DNA of 64,000 bases from NCBI RefSeq assembly GCF_000962805.1, contig NZ_JZTW01000020.1:1-64000 (forward strand), read 5' to 3'. A model generated the notes under the pieces. That model was not told the DNA's origin, did no database searches, and saw only the letters and a program-made list of their open reading frames with translations. Below, piece after piece: positions 62,386 through 64,000 of this stretch. The DNA is from Pseudarthrobacter chlorophenolicus. GTDB lineage: Bacteria > Actinomycetota > Actinomycetes > Actinomycetales > Micrococcaceae. A program made the translations under genes and the position numbers. Every line of letters begins with the position of its first letter. Within the stretch, counting starts at the first letter, position 1.

Positions 62386-64000
62386 TCAGTGCTGCAGTGG
62401 TCCTGGTCCCGGGATTTCAGGCCGCAGTGTTCCGATGAGCTGTTCGATAACCCCAACGTCTTCGATCGTGGAGGGAACGGTGTATTCCACACCGTCGGCA
62501 ATCTGCCGCATCGTCTTGCGGAGGATCTTCCCTGACCGCGTCTTGGGCAGCGCATCCACCACCGTGACGTGCTTGAAGTCCGCGACGGCACCGATGTCGC
62601 GCCGGACCATCGCCACCAGCTCGGCAGCCAACACGTCGTCCTGGATGTCGACGCCGGACTTGAGGACGACGTAGCCGCTGGGACGCTGTCCTTTGAGCGG
62701 ATCAGCAAGGCCGATGACCGCGCATTCGGCCACCGCGGGGTGCTGGCCGATCACCTGCTCCATCGCTCCGGTGGAGAGGCGGTGGCCGGCGACGTTGATG
62801 ATGTCATCGGTCCGCCCCATGACGAAGACGTACCCGTCACTGTCCCGGTAGCCGGAGTCTCCGGTGGCGTAACAGCCTTCGAAGGCCTGCAGGTAGGACG
62901 AGACGAACCGTTCGTCGTTTCCCCAGAGGGTGGTCAGCGTCCCGGGCGGCAGCGGCAGTCCCAGCACGATGTTCCCTTCAACCTCCGGCTCCACTTCCTC
63001 TCCCAGTCCATCAACGATGGCCAGCCTGAAGCCGGGCATGGGGACGCTGGGAGAACCTGCCTTGATGGGCAGTTCCTCCAGTCCGCGCGGATTGGCGCAG
63101 ATGGCCCATCCTGTTTCCGTTTGCCACCAGTGGTCCACCACCGGGATTCCCAGTGACCGGGAAGCCCAATGGAAGGTATCGGTGTCCAGCCGCTCCCCCG
63201 CCGTGAACAGGGTACGCAGGCTAGAGATGTCGTAGTCCCGCAGCAGTGCCGCTTCAGGGTCCGCCTTCCTGATGGCGCGCAATGCCGTGGGAGCGGTGAA
63301 GAGGACGCTGACCCGGTGGTCGCTGACCACCCGCCAGAAGGCGCCGGCGTCAGGGGTTCCCACGGGTTTTCCCTCATACAGCACACTGGTGGCCCCTGCC
63401 AGCAGCGGACCGTAAACGATGTAGGAGTGCCCCACTACCCATCCAACGTCCGACGCGGTCCACATGACGTCGCCCGGGCCGGCACCGTAGATGTTCCTGA
63501 GCGTCCAGTCCAGCGCGACGGCATGCCCGCCGTTGTCGCGCACTACGCCTTTGGGCGTCCCGGTGGTGCCCGAGGTGTACAGGATGTAGAGCGGGTCGGT
63601 GGCGGCCACATCGACGGGAGAGGCAGGCTCGGCGCCGGCCATCTCCGCATCCCAATCCAGCCATCCGTAGTCAGCCGCCCGGGCCGCGAAGCCGTCCCTG
63701 GCCTTGGCAATGATGGGGAGGCCGGGCAGGTCCGCCAAGGTAAGCGCCTCCGCAACAGCGGGAAGGTACTCGATCCGGCGGGACGGCTCAAGGCCGCCGG
63801 AGGCCGTTACCACCACGGCCGGCTTGGCGTCGCGTATCCGGGCAGCAAGTTCCTTGGGAGCGAATCCGCCGAAGACCACTGAATGCACAGCGCCGAGCCG
63901 CGCCGACGCGAGCATGGCGATGACTGCTTCGGGAATCATCGGCATGTAGATCACTACGCGATCGCCCTTGCCGACGCCCCGGTTCCGCAGGACGCCGGCA
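62386..64000 (-). CDS. prpE: Propionyl/acetyl-CoA synthetase, 3' part
   Basis: AMP-forming short-chain acyl-CoA synthetase, truncated by the window edge: about 538 C-terminal codons are present and the frame is open through position 64000 on the minus strand. P-loop YTSGTTGTPKGVVRDNGGHA is the form seen in propionyl-CoA synthetases (PrpE/ACSS3) rather than classical Acs. WWQTETGW is the A5 motif, and the catalytic lysine is in KTRSGKILRK. The gene is convergent with the response regulator, 11 bases apart. Confidence 0.9.
   Translation of the reverse strand, partial: AGVLRNRGVGKGDRVVIYMPMIPEAVIAMLASARLGAVHSVVFGGFAPKELAARIRDAKPAVVVTASGGLEPSRRIEYLPAVAEALTLADLPGLPIIAKARDGFAARAADYGWLDWDAEMAGAEPASPVDVAATDPLYILYTSGTTGTPKGVVRDNGGHAVALDWTLRNIYGAGPGDVMWTASDVGWVVGHSYIVYGPLLAGATSVLYEGKPVGTPDAGAFWRVVSDHRVSVLFTAPTALRAIRKADPEAALLRDYDISSLRTLFTAGERLDTDTFHWASRSLGIPVVDHWWQTETGWAICANPRGLEELPIKAGSPSVPMPGFRLAIVDGLGEEVEPEVEGNIVLGLPLPPGTLTTLWGNDERFVSSYLQAFEGCYATGDSGYRDSDGYVFVMGRTDDIINVAGHRLSTGAMEQVIGQHPAVAECAVIGLADPLKGQRPSGYVVLKSGVDIQDDVLAAELVAMVRRDIGAVADFKHVTVVDALPKTRSGKILRKTMRQIADGVEYTVPSTIEDVGVIEQLIGTLRPEIPGPGPLQH

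Overview
The window is a stretch of core chromosome from a high-GC actinobacterium, most likely a member of the Micrococcaceae close to Arthrobacter or Pseudarthrobacter. The evidence is the GC-rich codon usage, frequent GTG and TTG starts, actinobacterial gene orders, a Wag31-type DivIVA, an FtsZ tail ending in DVPDFLK, and a MurE whose amino-acid pocket lacks the DNPR signature of diaminopimelate enzymes, as expected for the L-lysine peptidoglycan of this family. I see no prophage, insertion sequence, CRISPR array or other obvious mobile element.

Layout. (1) Positions 79-5178, minus strand: dnaE, an RluD-type pseudouridine synthase and lspA. (2) Positions 5270-24740, minus strand: the division and cell-wall cluster. 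In transcription order it reads mraZ, rsmH, ftsL-like, penicillin-binding protein, murE, murF, mraY, murD, ftsW, murG, murC, ftsQ, ftsZ, pgeF, yggS-type, sepF, yggT and divIVA. Many of these genes overlap by 4-8 bases. A promoter carrying three MraZ-type boxes precedes mraZ, and a separate regulatory gap precedes ftsZ. (3) Positions 25086-40541: a DUF3040 membrane protein, dinB, a lipoprotein, a polyprenyl synthetase, an Rv2175c-like DNA-binding protein, a LysM lytic transglycosylase, a PASTA serine/threonine kinase (PknL-like), class II DAHP synthase, an acyltransferase, two tandem alpha/beta hydrolases, a small membrane protein, a ROK sugar kinase and a FadD15-like acyl-CoA ligase. From divIVA to fadD15 the gene order follows Mycobacterium tuberculosis Rv2145c-Rv2187 closely, with insertions and losses. 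(4) Positions 40628-45146: pyruvate carboxylase and an orphan ParA-like ATPase. (5) Positions 45217-48303, minus strand: gcvH, a GarA/OdhI-type FHA protein, an FtsR-type MerR regulator, a DUF151 protein and a second MerR regulator, matching Rv1826-Rv1830. (6) Positions 48467-50245: an Fpg/Nei glycosylase, a small secreted charged protein behind a long leader, and tRNA-Pro(GGG). (7) Positions 50403-58220, minus strand: parA-like, scpA, scpB, an RluB-type synthase, tyrA, cmk, an acyltransferase and der. (8) Positions 58429-64000: a dicarboxylate transporter, a divergent CitA/DcuS-type two-component system, and the 3' part of a propionyl/acetyl-CoA synthetase gene that runs off the window.

How it works together. 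Most of the window encodes septum assembly (FtsZ, SepF, FtsQ, FtsL, FtsW, PBP), polar growth (DivIVA) and lipid II synthesis (MurC-MurG, MraY), with regulators nearby: MraZ, FtsR, and a PASTA kinase next to its probable substrate. The most interesting signals lie in non-coding DNA. A 19-bp MerR-type inverted repeat sits in the ftsZ promoter region and has look-alikes upstream of the second MerR gene and of parA. A perfect 20-bp palindrome lies inside the fadD15 promoter. A leader of about 350 bases with strong hairpins precedes the small secreted protein. Paired direct repeats lie between the Rv2175c-like gene and the transglycosylase gene. I did not find a wholly new multi-gene system; the novelty candidates are these regulatory elements and a few poorly characterised proteins.
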